The notes: generated by a model from the sequence alone, not told the origin. Shown: positions 1 to 26,230, counted from the stretch's first letter. The stretch is DNA of 64,000 nt from Sceloporus undulatus (GCF_019175285.1 NC_056522.1:231321613-231385612), one strand, 5' to 3'. Program-made: numbers and translations.

Positions 1-2440
1 GAGGTACATCACACAGTGACATGAGGGAGCTACCTAGCCAGTCACTTAGATAACAGCATGGTGATATCAGCATCATGGTGCTCTCCTCTGGGGCTTTAAC
101 TCATCTGTTCAAAGCCAAATGTGCACTAAAACACACATTCAGACATGGATTCCTCTGAAAGCAATATAATGCTGAATGACAGTACCTGTGATCAGATCCA
201 CCTTCTTCTGTGCACCTTACACACCAGGCCACTGTTCCTTGTTTTCTTGCATTGCTGTGGTACTCACTTCAGTGTGGCGAAATGGCAAGATTTCGCCCAG
301 TTGCCAAGACATACATAATGTACATGGGACTTGTCTCTCACCCTAAATTGGCTCAGCCCTGTGTGGGTTGTCCATTTAATTTTTGGTGGCTTTTACCATA
401 CTTCTCAAGCAAAAGAGTGACTGAACTCTAAAGCCATGATTTGTCACAAATATTCAAGGAGAGAGAAAATATGCACTAATGCTACCACCCCCTTGCATGT
501 TTCTGACTCTTCCTATCTGGAAAGTGACTTTAAGAAGAAGGCAGCTACCTTTATGCATAGAGGCTGTCCTGGTAATCTAGAGTGGTTCAGAAGGTAAAAG
601 GAAAGCATCAAAAGGTAAAAGGAAAGCCCATTGAATTCAACAGATTTATTGCCAAGTACAAATACTGAGGACTGCAGCTACATGGTGGCTGTAGTCTTCT
701 GCACCATTACCTGGGAATAAAGTCCTTTGAATCTGGTAGGCCTGTATTATAAGTAAATAAGCATAGTATTGTGCTGTAAGTTATTTAATTTTATACTGTA
801 GTCATTCTAAAGCAAGTCCCTTTGATTCTACTGGAGCTTTCTCAAAGCCATGTGCAGCTCTGTGGTGGTACAATTAAAATAACTCAATTTATAGACATTA
901 TTGTTTGTATGACTGCATTGCTTGAGGATAAATGAGAACATAGCTATATTATATGGTGTAAAAAAAACCTTCATAAAACCAAGGAGTTACTGCATAATTT
1001 ATTTTATACTGGCATAGTCACTTTTCTGCCATGTCTGGATCTCCATCAGATGATTTAATACTTGAGGGATAACAGAAAAGTTGCTTTTGTTATTTAAACC
1101 ACCAGGAGCTATTTTTCTGATAGGTCTTTTTGCTATCTGTGGTTAAATTGTATTGTTTTGTGTATTTTTTTTCTTGTGGTGAGGATGTTTGGAGTTACAA
1201 AACAATTAGCTTTATTTAAAAGAAAAATTAACTGCCATAGAAAACTAGGGACTTTGATCAGTTAAAAAAGGTACAGGCCCTTTGTGTTGACATTTTGCAG
1301 AGAGAGATCCCTCATTAAGTGAAATGATCTCCTCTTCAAGAAACCTGTGAAATAAATCCACAAACCAGCAATAATTTAATTGCAAAATCTATTCATTCTA
1401 AAGCAAGCCCCTTTGATTTTTACTGGCTCACATTAGCTACTCTTAAGTAGGCAACATCTACCATCCTCTGGCCCACATTAGCTACTCTTATGTAGACAAC
1501 ACCTACCCATCCTCCCTCCCCGCAATATGTACACATCTCTCCCCAACATACACACTTGGCACATTTTGCAAAGGTTTCTTATTTGTTTGGTTGTCTTGAA
1601 GGGAGTTCTTACTTTTCACATGTGACGAGTGATCTTCAGTGACACCAGCCTGAGGTTTAGGTGAACTATGTGGTATCCCCATCATTAGTTAACCCATGCA
1701 TCATTTTCTGTAATTAAGACTTAAGTAACTTTGATTCAGTTGATGTGCCTTTGTGAGTTCTTTCCCTGACAAAGTCACATCCAATTTACTGTTAACTACT
1801 TCTAATACTCCAGAAGCTAGGTAGCAAAGTAGATGGTATTTAAACTATTGTGAGTCTAAATTGAAAAGATTAAGGCAGAGATTCCATACAGAGTGGGTTC
1901 AAGGTTAGATACAAGGTGAGCAGGAATTTCTATTCTTAATTGAAAAGACAGGAAAACACAACATTACTGTGTCAGGGAAAAACATTATTAAAGTTGTATA
2001 GTATGACAAAAAATTTAAAACACAACAAAATGCAAAATGAATATTCAATTATCTTGACTTTTTAGCTACCTATATGTCTCTTTGTGAATGTATATACGCA
2101 TACACACACACACATACTGGCAGTAAGTTGTATTTGGAATGTTTTATAATAACCCTGACCTACTGGTAACCTCAACCTCCCTTTTCAATTAAGAATTGAC
2201 ATCCTTAGCATCCTTTTCACAGCATTTCCTCTAATTATTAGTGGCATAAACATATGTCAGAGGATAAAGGCAAATACAGGCCCAGCATGATCCATAAAAG
2301 CCAAAAAAAAAATTATATGAGAATTTCTGTACCCCCTTTTTAATTCATACTCCACAACCAGGGAAGCTTACAACGGTGAAAACCACAGTACCATAATGCA
2401 ATCACCATATCAAACAATGTACAGTTCAGGCAGGTGAAAC
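1..2440. other. DARS1 intron, no gene recognised
   Basis: AT-rich intronic DNA. No DARS1 exon and no clear transposon was recognised. The one visible structure is a 45-base tandem duplication around 1430-1517 (CATTAGCTACTCTTA repeated). The motif CATTCTAAAGCAAG occurs near 803 and 1393, suggesting remnants of an old repeat. Confidence 0.5.
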
Positions 2441-2450
2441 AGATAACAAG

Positions 2451-2962
2451 CTCCAGATTTATTTATTTTTATTTTATTTATACTCCACTCTTCAGCAGAA
2501 AAGTCTATCAGAGCGGCTTACTTTTTTTTTTTTAATTAGACATTTCCCTGTCCTCAGGCTTACAATCTAAAAAGACAAGACACAAAAGGAGAGGGGAATG
2601 GCAGGGGGGAAGGGGGAAAGTCCAGCAGATCGCCTCTCTCTCTGATGCCTGGGCCACAACAGATGGACTATAGGGAGGGCCCTTCTTCTTTTTCAGGCAA
2701 GGCTTGGAGTTGGCCTGCCCATCTCTCCCTCTGGATGATGGTGAATGGAGGGAGGGCCCTTCTCCTTTTCAGGCAAGGCCTGGAGTTGGCCTGCCCATCT
2801 CTCCCTCTGGTTGATGGTGAATGGAGGGAGGGCCCTTCTCCTTTTCAGGCAAGGCCTGGAGTTGGCCTGCCCATCTCTCCCTCAGGATGATGGTGAATGG
2901 AGGGAGGGCCCTTCTTCTTTTCAGGCAAGGCCTGGAGTTGGCCTGCCCATCTCTCCCTCAGG
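2451..2962 (-). mobile_element. VNTR-bearing retroelement, copy A (minus strand)
   Basis: Read on the minus strand, the element has a 5' tandem array (2658-2961, four units of exactly 76 bases). A unique region rich in C runs follows, then TTTTAGATTGTAAGCCTG and a tail GTATAAATAAA with A/T-rich sequence. The same layout and unit sequence occur at 45148-45904 on the plus strand. The flanks GATAACA (2442) and GATAAACA (2961) may be target duplications. It is non-coding; the class is inferred as a non-autonomous retroelement with an L2/CR1-like 3' tail. Confidence 0.6.
2658..2961. repeat. 76-bp minisatellite, four units
   Basis: GATGATGGTGAATGG recurs at 2734, 2810 (first base changed) and 2886 with strict 76-base spacing. 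A first diverged unit starts near 2658 and the last unit ends at 2961. Because 76 is not a multiple of three, overlapping short reading frames appear in all frames; they are by-products of the repeat. Confidence 0.9.
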
Positions 2963-3142
2963 ATAAACACATTTCTAGCAGTAAGAATTTGTGTCAAACT
3001 AAAAGCTGTTTACTACCCAGTGGAATAAAGTTCCACTGTTTAGGTTACTGTCCAGACTTCATAGAGCAAGGTATTCCACAATTCCAGTATGGTCATTGAG
3101 CCAGTCATGCTTCCGCCACAGGTAGAACACTGCAAAAGGCAT

Positions 3143-3552
3143 AGTGTTGTGTGCCTTCAGGTTATTTTCCAGTTATGGCGACCTTAAGGCGAACCTATCA
3201 TGGGGTTTTCTTGGCAATACAATGCGCCTGCATCATGTGCAGCTTTCAGTTTATGGTGAAAGCCACACGCTGGAAGAGGCAATAGTGCATGCTTCCATCT
3301 TGTGTGCACCACACCGCAGGCACGAGCATACGCGGTATTTCCCTTACACAGGAGGGGCAAGAATGGATTCCCCACATAAGGGAAAGGTGCACTGTATGTG
3401 TTCAGAGGACATTTGTCATTGTCTTCCCCTGAGGCAGAGGAGATGTGACTTGCCCAAGGTCACCCAGTGGGTTTCATAGCCAAGCGGGAGGCGAACCCTG
3501 GTCTCCAGATTCATAGTCCCAGTGCTCAAACTACTTTGCCATGCTGGCACTC
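3143..3552 (-). repeat. tRNA-derived SINE (ACA type), interrupted by a MITE
   Basis: On the minus strand: tRNA-like head with A and B box remnants, then the CORE-like TGACCTTGGGCAAGTCAC, then GCCATAACTGGAA and a short tail. Full-length apart from a 175-base insertion at 3220-3394. Equivalent copies in the window are at 30520, 31016, 34819 and 51603. Confidence 0.85.
3220..3394. mobile_element. Tigger-like MITE inside a SINE, TA target duplication
   Basis: Imperfect terminal inverted repeats CAATGCGCCT / AGGTGCACTG are bounded by TA at 3218-3219 and 3395-3396. Removing the 175 bases plus one TA restores GGCAATATGTGTTCAGAGG, the uninterrupted SINE sequence. This marks a Tc1/mariner-superfamily (pogo/Tigger-like) non-autonomous insertion that is younger than the SINE. 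Confidence 0.8.
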
Positions 3553-3668
3553 ACTAGTGGGTAGTTGGGAATAAGTTACATCCTACAGTCATTCTCATGT
3601 TTCAGAGATTAATGAGATCTTTTAGTTGATACAGTTGGAGAAACTGGTGGTGGTGGTGTGATGAATGT

Positions 3669-3803
3669 ATGGGGTTTTCATGGCAGGTTTCTTCAGAGGA
3701 CATTTGCGATTGCCATCCTCTGAGGCTGAGACTTGCCCAGGGTCTCCCAGAGAGTTTACATGGCTAAACCAGGATTCAAAACCTGGTCTCTCAGAATAAT
3801 CTT
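3669..3803 (-). repeat. tRNA-derived SINE (ACA type), 3'-truncated
   Basis: Minus-strand SINE middle and head: GGGGTTTTCATGGCAGG, GAGACTTGCCCAGGGTCTCC and CCAGGATTCAAAACCTGG (B-box region). It is the same family as the copy 120 bases upstream. Confidence 0.7.
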
Positions 3804-4059
3804 AGGCCAAATTCCACATTAGCTTCTCAGTTGCTCAAATTTCACTGTTGCCTGATTTGGGCATACACTTCCCCTTGACATTCAGTCTCAAAATTTATTA
3901 TACTTTTTCCATTAGACTGGGCTGGGATATAATCTCTATATTGCAAGAATGTTGCCCTAGGACAAGGACAATTCAGATTTCAGACCTCTCTCAACCACAG
4001 AGTAACCTTAAACCATTCACTACATCTCAATCTAATCTGCCTCACAAAGTGCTTTAGAG

Positions 4060-6010
4060 GATAAAAAACAGTGACTGGGAAAACTGCTTGTGCTGCTCTT
4101 CACTGAATGTATGGGGGGGGGGGGGGGGTAGGAGAAAAATGTTGTAAATTATGCCAAAAATTATGTAAATCTTGACCAGTAAAGGTACATAATGGTTCAT
4201 TCGTAGTGGTATAATATGGATTAATGTTATGCAGATGAATGAACAGATCCTGTGTGTCTGGGAAAGTAGTTTAGCAATGTTTATTTTCTCCTTAACAAAA
4301 GCTGGCTAGACTTTATGAAACAGAGATTCTTGCCTAAAACAAGCCTGAGTTATTTAAACAAGATAGCTTAACAGCAATGGTTTAAAGTTGGATTGCATAA
4401 AAACTTGTTAGACTCTATTCTAATCTAATATTTCTGTTATAACAACAATCCAGCTTTCATGGATGGTGAAATTATGCTTTGCTGAAGTCCTCTTGATTGT
4501 CTGGAAAGAGAGCAGGGGGATGTGCAAGCATTGCATAGGCTTGTGGAGGGTCATCTATGTATAGTGCTAAAATATGTTTTAATGTGTATGGGTCAGCTCG
4601 GTGACACGACCTGCTTCTAACCTAACCAAGTGTAGATTTCATCCCACAGTGGGGCAACCATTGTCATTCCATTCCTTCCCAAGATTTCTGTCATCTGCAG
4701 TCATAAGTAAATGTAGTTTGTAATTATCAAAGTACATGGGAATAAAGAGCCAAGCATTCAGTGCAAAAGGCTGGCATATTGTAGGCTGCATTTCTTTTTG
4801 GTGCATAATGGATAGCCAGCTGTCCATCTTATACCACCTATTTGGGTCAATCTCATCAGTGATTGTTTTTGATCTGGAAGTGTCATCTCCCTTAAAAATA
4901 GTTGCCATGTGTTCTGAAGAAATTCAGCAAAAACCTGCTGATGCTGGTGGTTCTGCTTCATTGCTTCTCTCAAATACCTGTCAACTTATGAAGCAGGGAA
5001 CTGCTTTTAATGAAAGAAATGTGATTTTGGTGAAAGACCACAAGAAGAAAGGCTGAGGAAATGTGGATTTCTGGCTTCAGCACTATGAAAGCTGCTTATT
5101 CTGTTTTTGAGCTCATAATGTCTGGCTTAGCTTATGAGTGAATAACCATCCCAAGAATACACATGGGTGGGATTTTTCAAATTCCTCATTTTACCAGTCA
5201 CTTGTATTAAATGAGCTTGTCAGACACGAGACCTTTTTTTACTTATGGTTTTTCTTGAGTTTCTACAATGAGAAGTATTTGTGCACAGGTTTGCCTGAAA
5301 ATCACATCCAGCTCTATGTTGTTGTTCCTTGTGGATAAGGAAGGCACTCGGTTCATCTGTGAGGATATTTTTTGTTAGTTAATAAGTTTCGAATTCATTT
5401 TTTTTTCTATTTTTAGGTCTCAGATTCTGCACTTAGAGCTTCATTAACTTTGATTTGATGTTAGGACTTGGGGAAACAACTTGACACATACTAAAAATTC
5501 TTTATTTGTACTACTTCAGTGACTGATCCCTGGTCTTACAGTAAAAGTGCTTGCTTGCCAGTGGAATGGGTACTGTTGGCAGAAAAGATTATTCCTCCCT
5601 ACTGTAATAGCCATTATTTCCCCAAATTTGCTCTGATGAATTGGTGAGTCCTCCAGATTAGGGGGCTGGAGAGGGAAGCAAGGAAGAGGAAATACCGTTG
5701 TATGTATGTCCATTTGCATGACTTTGAATGGAACCCAGAGTGATCCCTAGCTGGAGGAGAAAAGTTCACTTGAAGTGTGGAATTTCAAAACTTAGGGACC
5801 ATATTGTGGATGAAATTGTACATGGGAGAGGGTCAAATCTACTGGTATTTCTGCATCTACATCCATGTGTGAAAAATATGTAAAATCTTGAAACAGAAAA
5901 AATTTTGTCCACTGTCTTCATACATTGTGAGATTTGCCAAGGCCTCTGTGCCTCTCAGTGCCAAGTCAAAACATGATGTGAGGTTACCTCAGAAAGGGGC
6001 AACTTCAAGC
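4060..6010. other. DARS1 intron, no gene or element recognised
   Basis: Ordinary intronic sequence with a G homopolymer of about 17 near 4112-4128. No exon of DARS1 and no protein-like reading frame was recognised. Confidence 0.5.
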
Positions 6011-6017
6011 CCTCCGG

Positions 6018-6262
6018 ATCAGTGGTTCCCAAACTTCGGTCCTTCAGCTGTTGAGGACTTCAGCTCTCAGAATCCCCAGCCAGCTTGGCTAACAATCAGG
6101 AATTCTGGGAGCTGAAGTGAAAAACATTTGGAAGACCAAAGTTTGGGAGTTACTGCTCCAGATGTTGTTGAACTGCAGCATCCATCAGCCCTCAGTAGCA
6201 GCTCTCCAACTAGGACTGATAAGAATTTCAGTCCAGCATCATCTGAAGGGCAACATGTTATC
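6018..6262. repeat. Two adjacent fold-back MITE remnants
   Basis: 6018-6158 is a palindromic element whose arms read GTGGTTCCCAAACTT and AAAGTTTGGGAGTTACTG. 6160-6262 resembles the separate family with CCAGATGTTGTTGAACTGCA (compare 12082 and 22140). Both are non-coding DNA-transposon-like repeats common in squamates. Confidence 0.6.
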
Positions 6263-6319
6263 AACCTGTGCTTTAGAGTATTAGATATTAACATGATATC
6301 TTTTGCAGTTTGAGCTTTG

Positions 6320-8030
6320 GATCTATTTAAATGACAACTTTAATTTAACTTGGATCTAAATGAAGGGCAGCTATGTTGATTGGCATGTCTATTTTATGCC
6401 TGCAGTCCAATTATGGATTGGTTTTTTAAAAGTGTATTTATCCTTTTCATGTTGCTTGAATCCAGTTCTTTTGCAAAAGCAGTAAACCGTACCTAAGCTA
6501 CACTAGCCTCTAGACATCAGGTGTATTTATTGCCTAGGTTGAGGGGCAAGCAAGAGGTTACTTGATGTACAGTAGTGTTTTTCTGTACAAAAAGAAATTC
6601 TTGTTGTCTATGTGCTGGGACTTGTGTTGAGAAGCACTGTATTGTTGCATGATCTCTGCCTGAAGCAGCCCAGACACAGGCTTATCACTTCAGTGAGAAT
6701 TAGACTATAGCATATGTATTGGCTTTCAGATTACACAGGGAAGTTGCAGTGCTTTCCTTAAGCTTTTGTTCCCACGTGGATACGTGCACACATGAACAGT
6801 AGAGATGTACTTTAAAGGAGAGATAAAATAATGCCTCCAGCATTCCAAAAGCAATATTCATTTTCACATTTTATGAGCTATAGTATATAACACTAAAACT
6901 AAAATCTCACTAGTTATTTAGGACTCAGATTTTAAGCTTAAGCTCCCAGAATGTATTTAAGATGTTCTTTATTGCTTTGTACAATCTTTGTTCCTTACTA
7001 GTGTGTGCGCATGTATTTTAGCAAGACATTTTGAATAAGAAAAAGATTCTCATTTCAGCCCATTAATCTAACACTTGTCTAGTTGAGGTTAATTTAATTG
7101 CATGCAACTGTAAACATTAATGCTTCAGAATCACATTTGTGATGTATATTCTTCTACTTTTTTGAAAGTCAGATGTTGGCAATTGAACAGAAATACAATT
7201 ACAAATAAATAAATATTTCAAATAAATTTCAAATAAATATTAAGGAAATGTCAAAACAGTTCAATGACCATAGATTCTGCAAAATGACAAATACATGTTA
7301 GCATGTGGAAGTTTACAAGCGAACTTTTCAGTATTTCCTGTGTTGACTCCTCTTTTTGAGCTGTCTCTCAGACACACCCTTCGAATAGTGCTCCACTTGA
7401 CTGCTGTCATAAATAGTACCGTTATACCTTCTCTTAACACTTTCCCATCAACCATCTGGCCCCTAGATCTAGTGTGCAGACTCTCCTGGGTTTTTTTAAA
7501 GAAACATTTCAATTGTTCAGAAGCTTAAACATTGCATAAAACATGAGCAGCTGTGCCAATTGCTAGGATGGCTCATTTCAGTATACTGATTCCAAGGGCC
7601 TTAAATCCAGTAACTACAAAGGCCTCACAAAGAAGCACTTTCCTGGGAGAGGGGGGATTCTTGCATTAAATTTGTCTAGTGGAGTGGGCAAATTGGTAGT
7701 TCCCGTGTTTTCTTGCACTACATCATTCTGCATTTATGGAAAATGGCCTATCCAAACCTAGCTTTAATTCCATTCCTAATTAGTAAGGAATTATTATGAA
7801 TGGAAACAGTTCAAGGCCTTTGTTTCTTGTTTGCTTCTTTACTTCTCCTTAGTGGGCACCAAAGCCATAGAGGCTGCATGGGGCAGAATTGGACAATGAG
7901 TGGGAAGCATAGTGAAGCAGAGGAAGAAGGATTTGAACACTGAGTATTTTCCAAGCAGACACTCTGTGTTACAGTGTCTCAGGTGCCATAGACTTCACAA
8001 AATGATTTTTAACGTTCCTGCTTTGGGGAA
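6320..8030. other. DARS1 intron, nothing recognised
   Basis: AT-rich intronic DNA with a short AAATAAAT-rich stretch at 7200-7245. The opposing short reading frames at 7261-7528 show no family features. Confidence 0.45.
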
Positions 8031-8033
8031 TTC

Positions 8034-8210
8034 AAAAACATAGCCGTGTTAGCCTGGAAAATCAGTATGCAAAGGCTTCTTCCAGCACCTTTGAGACTAA
8101 ATGAAAGGTAGAAATTGGTCACATGAATTTTCATAGTCTTGAGCCTACTTGCTCAGATGCATGTGAAACATTAGCAGAGATTTCTGAATGCTTATCAAGT
8201 CTGTGATATA
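8034..8210. repeat. Fold-back interspersed repeat (family of 58229)
   Basis: Contains CATAGCCGTGTTAGCCTG, CACCTTTGAGACTAAATG and CTTGAGCCTACTTGCTCAG. The same order of motifs recurs at 58229-58345, so this is an old interspersed repeat rather than unique sequence. Confidence 0.6.
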
Positions 8211-8259
8211 TTACCTCAGTATCCCTTCTCGAGAGGACTGGGGTTGGATAACCCTGGTA

Positions 8260-8488
8260 CATTAGGCCCTTCATATCAGCAGGGGATTGGCTCCACAACC
8301 TCCTGTGGATACCAAAATCCATGGATGCGCAAGTCCCATTAAATAGAGTGGCATAGTAAAATGGTGTCCCTCCTATAAAATGGCAAAATTAACTTTTGCT
8401 TTTTGGAATGAATATATGTATATATTCCTTCAAGCCATGGATGGCTGAATCCATGGATAAAGAATCTGTAGATACAGAGGGTCGACTG
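8260..8488. mobile_element. Tigger-like MITE with TA target duplication
   Basis: 229 bases between TA dinucleotides (8258-8259, 8489-8490). The right end GAGGGTCGACTG is the inverse of the CAGTCGACCCTC terminus; the left end CATTAGGCCCTTC is a diverged match. No transposase coding. Confidence 0.7.
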
Positions 8489-9129
8489 TATAGTAATTCA
8501 CTGTGAGTAGACGCTGTTAATTAGAAACAACACTCCATCCTCTTCTTCCTTCTCCCTACCATGGTATTTTCCCTTATATGAAAAGTTGCCAGGGGTGGAG
8601 TAAGAAGGTTCTTGCAGTTCTTACAGATTCACTTTTGTGTACCTTGAAATCCAAGTTGCTATTTTATCTGCAGATTCTGCATCTTTTGGAGAAGTATCAC
8701 TTCCATGTACATCTTTCAAACCTGTCTAAATCAGTTGAAATCAGTTTGGATCTTAGGAGTCATCTAAATCTAAAGCACACCAGTACTAAATAGCGAGAGA
8801 ACAATTACACTGATAAGGATGGCTTGGAATTATGACTTTTACCCGACTAGCACTATCTTACTTCTTCTACAGACAGGAAAGATAATTAGTTTTTATGTTT
8901 AATTTCTGACTCTATAACTACTGCTGTAGGGAAACATAATATTACATTGTGGAATGCCAGTTAAACAACTAAATATTGGCCTCTTCTAATAGTGCTTTTT
9001 AAAAAATTGCTTTAACTAGTGTGTGGCTTTGATTTCAGCTTAAATTCATAATGGATTTGTATAGAAAAATGTCTTTTTAACAGCTAGTTTTGTTACAGTT
9101 TTTGTTGTGGGCTTTGCAGTACTGAGAAA

Positions 9130-9480
9130 TTGTAAGAGTATTATTATTATTATTAAACTTTATTTCTAGAGCACTGTAATTATACACAGCGCTGTACAAA
9201 GTCGGTAAAATTAAGGAGTATATAAAAGCCTGCCCAAGGCGTACACTCTGAGATAATAACAATTAACTAGAGGAATAGATAAAATTACCATGTAGAAAGA
9301 AAAGACAAATTAAAAACATCAAATATAAAAGCAGATCACATCACATCAAACATTATCAGACAGCCAGATGACAATCACAGATTCCCTGAGAACGCTTCCC
9401 TAAACAATATGGTTTTCAGCTCAGCCTTAAAGCTGGTTAGGGAAGTGATGAGCCGTGCATGCAGAGGAAGAAGGTTAAGA
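9130..9480 (-). repeat. Retroelement 3' end with (TTA)n tail
   Basis: A (TTA)n run precedes ACTTTATTTCTAGAGCACTG and CACAGCGCTGTACAAAG. The same junction recurs at 36604-36660, and in the other direction near 29396-29440. It is read as a minus-strand, 5'-truncated LINE or SINE tail of unassigned family. Confidence 0.5.
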
Positions 9481-9940
9481 GTAGGAAGCTGGGTTAACAA
9501 AACTTCAGTACTTTTTTTAAAAAAAAGTGTTGGGCTAAATTAGATGAATTTAACTGCTAGCTGAATTTAAGGACACATCCCATTCCTTTTCCTTTCTTTT
9601 AAGTCAAATTTCTCTGTGCTACACCATGAAAATTTGCTTTGAGTTTGTTTAAAATAATTGCATGCTGAACATTCAGGGCATGGAAAGATAAAGAGTGAAA
9701 CAAGGCAGTACCCAAATGTTACGTTATTGACCAGAATCTGAATTAATGCTCAGGTATACCTGAATCCATCCCCCCAACTTCAGCTTTCTTAGCCAATGAT
9801 AGTTCATTTCCTGCCTAAATTAATGAGTTTGATTTCCTGGTTAATTCTTGCTAAAGAAATAGTCACATCACAGTTGAGTGTATGTATGAAAGAGTTTGAG
9901 TTTATTGAATGTGTGTGCGTGTGTTTGTTAGTTTGTTTTA

Positions 9941-10123
9941 CAGTCGTTCCTTCCGATTCATGGGGGATCCATTCCGGACACACACAAACACACACATGGC
10001 GAATCGGAAAAACTGCAAATATTGGAGCCCCATTGTTTTTAATCAAATGCCATTTTGTCCCTTCCCGTCCGCAGAAATTCAAAACTGTGAATGGGGAAGT
10101 CAGCAAATCCCGAGGAACAACTG
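9941..10123. mobile_element. Tigger-like MITE with TA target duplication
   Basis: 183 bases with inverted termini CAGTCGTTCC / GGAACAACTG flanked by TA on both sides (9939-9940, 10124-10125). Opposed reading frames across it (9796-10172) are shadows of its palindromic design. It includes CA/GT-rich runs. Confidence 0.8.
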
Positions 10124-10129
10124 TAACTA

Positions 10130-12456
10130 GGAAGGTTAGCTCTTCATAAATGAGGAAGCTTGTATCTGCCATTAATGTTATTCATTGTTTGTGAATTCCA
10201 GACCTGGAGAGATTTACCTTTAATAATTAAATGAAATATCAGTCTTTAGGCTTGTGTGTCTAGAAAGCTTCATATCCAAAGCTGCCTTTCAGATACTATG
10301 CCAGATTGTGGTTATACTTTAGTAACAGCTTGGAATGATGACTAAATTAATAAACCGTGGTTTAAAAGCCACCAAATTCAAATTGAAAACCTTGATTTGA
10401 AGTGAATTTGGATAGTGTGGTTTGTATAAACTAAAAGGGAGGCAGCAGGAACTGCCTTTTCTCCACACTTGCTTTTCCCAACTGTGAAAGGGGGGGCGGG
10501 GAGAACAGTGAACTCTCACTTAACCTTTCCACTTTGGAAAAATGACTGGGGCTTTTGGCAGTTCCCAGTTTGAAACCAGTGGTGCTGCTATGAAAGGTAA
10601 GGGTGCTTCTCAAGTCTCTGGCTGAGTCTGCTTCTCTCCATTGTTGCCTTTTCCCAATGGGAATGGAGAAAAGTGGAGTTAACCCACATACTGGGGAGCC
10701 ATCCCTCCATGGCATTCATTCTCCTGAGGCTTTGTTCTTGCCTCATCTTATGCAATATGGAAAAGTGAGGAATCAAGCAAAGCGAGTTAAATGTATGTCA
10801 GCATGCCTGTGTCACTTGTGATATAACATTCCTAACAGTTCTAGCCTTGGGGCAAAATATAATTCATTGTCCTACAGATTCCAACAGCAGTAGGGAGGAG
10901 GAAATGTTCAGTCTCTTGCCTTGAGCTCAGGATACTCTTGTTGGTGGATGTTCTGTGACACTTGTGCTTCTGTTGTCTTAATTGCTGCTAGATACATACT
11001 GTGCCATAGGTCTACGTGCATCAGATGGCTTGTTCTTGACATCATTGTCACCTGTACTTTGGATTGTTTTGTTTACAGATGAGATTGGGTTTCTAGCCTC
11101 CACAATTGTGTCAGGGCTTCATTTCCACCCGTCAGCTGAAAACAAGACATGCTGCTCTAAGCCTTTATCTTTAGGAACCCAATGTGAATGTGGTTTTAAA
11201 ACCTGGTTAAAAACAACAGATTGTACCAAATACTTCCCCTCCCCCCCCCCCCCCCCCCCCCCCCCCGTGTTTTAGTTAACTAAAACTTTGGAGCTTCCAT
11301 TGAAGCAATAAATACAACCCTTAGTTTAAAGAACAGAATCTTTTCTATGTGTTATAGGAGCGGGCTTCCCTCTCTATCCTCCATGTGTATCGGTTTATCA
11401 TATCTGTGGTTTGGTGGCATGTCATGTGAAAAACCACACGTCTCGTCCTAACTGAAAAGCCAATCATCTTGAAAAAGCAGTAAGAGTAAACAGGGTATTG
11501 TGACGCACATTCTTTTCTTTTTTCAGGGCAAAAAACCCACACACATCTGTAACTCTTACAGACTTAGTGAAGCGGTAGTGCACTTAGTATGTTACCGAGG
11601 CTAACATCAGTTCTTATTTTGAATTTGTCTGTGACTTACCCAACAGTACTTTTATGATAAACCTGTTTTTAAAATCTGTTTAGCACATCAATCGGTTAAC
11701 CATCTTATAAATAATTTCTGTGCAAGCTTCTTTTTGTCTTGGAAGAATATTTATGTCAGATAAAAAGTTGTCAGAGGGGGTTGTCCACTCCCCTTCTCCT
11801 CGGTGGTGGTGGTGGTGTTTCATGATGATGACATTGAGGTTTGCTCTACTTTTTGTTTACTGTGTAGGTGTCACAGTGTAAATCTACTTTTCATTCTGAC
11901 AGCACTGAATGCCTTTTTATTATCTTTAAAAATACAATTTAGCAATTTAGCCAGTGCCTTTATCTGGCGTATATTATAAATTCTTTGCGTATCTGCTGGG
12001 GATGAGTGAAATAACCACTATGGAACAGATTCTGCTACTTTTGCACTGTGTAGAGCCGGTATAAGGAAAGTGTAACCGTCCAGATGTTGTTGGACTGCAG
12101 CTCCCATCACCACTGGGAAGAATAGCCTATAATGAGAATGTTGAGAGTTGTGGTCCATTAGCCTTGCAGTTAACAGGAGGTTTCCCATTCCTACTCTGCA
12201 AGGAAGTTGTTTTTAGACTCTGTTGTGATAACAAATCTTCAGTCATTACACTCTTTAGCCATAGTGTACAGTACAGATTTTCACCTGTAATGTGTTATAG
12301 GGTATATGTAAAACCTGTCTGAAAGATAGGGCCTCATCAAGTAATAAAATGTCCTTGAGGAGCTAGTTAATGTTTTCTACTGTCCTGATCAAAGCAAATG
12401 ATCTTCAGCAAGTGCAATTAAGTTATGAATCTTAATATATTATCTTCACTTTACAG
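10130..12456. other. DARS1 intron before the first recognised exon
   Basis: Mostly unassigned intronic DNA. A C homopolymer tract lies at about 11237-11266, and a fold-back MITE remnant at 12082-12165 (CAGATGTTGTTGGACTGCAG). No upstream DARS1 exon was found, in particular not the one encoding VNQDTRLDNRVIDLR, which must precede 12457. Confidence 0.5.
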
Positions 12457-25754
<13,298 letters not shown>

Positions 25755-26230
25755 GTGGACTAAAGGCCTGCATTTAAAAGTTTATTCCTTACTGTCATAA
25801 AACTAAGCCTAAATGCAGTATGCATTTAATCTACTGAAGTGCCACAATAGTGAATATTCAACTCACATATTACTAATATTTGAAATTAGAAATTTTACAT
25901 GATTTAATTCTGATGTAAAAAAGTTGTACCTTTTTCAGAAAATGTACTTGATCAAGTTAAAACTACTATTATTATCTTGTACTTTAGCAAGTTTCTAAAC
26001 ACTTGAATTTTAATTTAAAAAATCATAGTTGTACAGAGTAAAGCTAAATTTGTTTTTGAGACACTTGGCAACAAAGTTTATCTCAAATGTAGACTGATCA
26101 GCTGTCATGAGTAAATTTGATAAATAGCAAATTGGACAATGGTTGAGACGCAACTGGAAAATAGTGGATTAACTGATTAAATATGAATTAACTGAAATGC
26201 AGGTTGCAATAAAATTTCTTAACTACCTAT
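25755..26230 (+). terminator. DARS1 3' UTR and poly(A) signal
   Basis: AT-rich non-coding sequence follows the stop. AATAAA lies at 26208-26213, with T-rich sequence just after it (TTTCTTAACTACC, then TGTGTC), as expected for a cleavage site near 26230. The inferred 3' UTR is about 475 bases. A palindromic MITE begins about 110 bases further on. Confidence 0.75.

Noticed and set aside
2645-3099. Overlapping repetitive open frames (GKAWSWPAHLSL type peptides)
   Set aside because: They come from the 76-bp repeat read in successive frames.
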